Positions 6,321 through 6,353 of a stretch of 6,353 nt of DNA are shown one piece after another. The notes beneath the pieces are model-generated. The model was not told where the DNA came from, made no database searches, and saw only the letters and a program-made list of their open reading frames with translations. Source of the stretch: Anaerolineales bacterium (GTDB lineage Bacteria; Chloroflexota; Anaerolineae; Anaerolineales; Villigracilaceae); assembly GCA_015489255.1 (NCBI GenBank), contig WGAD01000135.1, forward strand, positions 1 through 6,353, written 5' to 3'. Each line of letters begins with the position of its first letter. The stretch's first letter is position 1. The translations under genes and the position numbers were made by a program.

Positions 6321-6342
6321 GTTTTCTCTTTTGAAAAATCAA
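6308..6342 (-). repeat. Tandem TTGA-N4/5-TCAA inverted repeats, candidate operator
   Basis: Two short inverted repeats lie in tandem. The distal one, TTGATTTTTCAA (6342-6331), has a 4-nt spacer; the proximal one, TTGACTTTTTCAA (6320-6308), has a 5-nt spacer and includes the -35 hexamer. Their upstream edges are 22 bp apart, about two helical turns, so a protein could bind both on one face of the DNA. A looser TTGAA-N10-TTCAA (6293-6274) lies just after the -10 box. The high A+T content makes chance repeats possible. Confidence 0.4.
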
Positions 6343-6353
6343 ACAAATTACTT

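Noticed and set aside
6308..6342. FNR-like sites in the DUF2089 promoter, because TTGA and TCAA half-sites are present
   Set aside because: FNR sites have TTGAT-N4-ATCAA, which puts 6 nt between TTGA and TCAA. Here the spacing is 4 and 5 nt, so the half-sites do not match an FNR/CRP-type box.

Overview
The window is a compact stretch of bacterial chromosome with seven complete protein genes and no RNA genes, mobile elements or CRISPR. Coding DNA is GC-rich, while one promoter region at the right edge is only about 23% GC. A ClpC-type unfoldase together with a DUF2089 / YvlB-LiaX-like gene set resembles Firmicutes and Chloroflexota. The GC-rich coding sequence and the protein styles make Chloroflexota (Anaerolineae-like) my best guess, but this is inference and was not tested by any search.

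Plus strand, 1-4013: a ClpC-family AAA+ unfoldase (28-2502), a tRNA-dihydrouridine synthase (2606-3568) and a bacteriohemerythrin with all seven diiron ligands (3600-4013). The 103 bp between clpC and dus hold two strong GC hairpins, the second shaped like a terminator or attenuator. Only 31 bp separate dus from the hemerythrin gene, with no visible terminator, so those two may be co-transcribed.

Minus strand, 4041-4751: rsmG, the 16S rRNA m7G methyltransferase, which converges on the hemerythrin gene with 27 bp between the stop codons. Its promoter (TTGTCC-N17-TATAAT) ends 7 nt before the ATG, so the mRNA should be leaderless. A terminator for the next operon lies directly upstream of that promoter.

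Minus strand, 4882-6254: a three-gene operon, read right to left. It encodes a DUF2089 regulator (zinc ribbon, helix-turn-helix and a C-terminal SHOCT-like motif), a two-helix membrane protein with an N-terminal SHOCT-like motif, and a small soluble protein with the same N-terminal motif and a C-terminal domain related to that of the membrane protein. All three carry the same 19-residue helical module, alignable without gaps. A near-consensus sigma-A promoter (TTGACT-N16-TATAAT) drives the operon. Two tandem TTGA-N4/5-TCAA inverted repeats lie at and upstream of its -35 box and are a candidate operator. The set looks like a small self-regulated membrane-linked signalling unit in which the shared module could join regulator, membrane protein and soluble partner. 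This is the part of the window most likely to be under-described.
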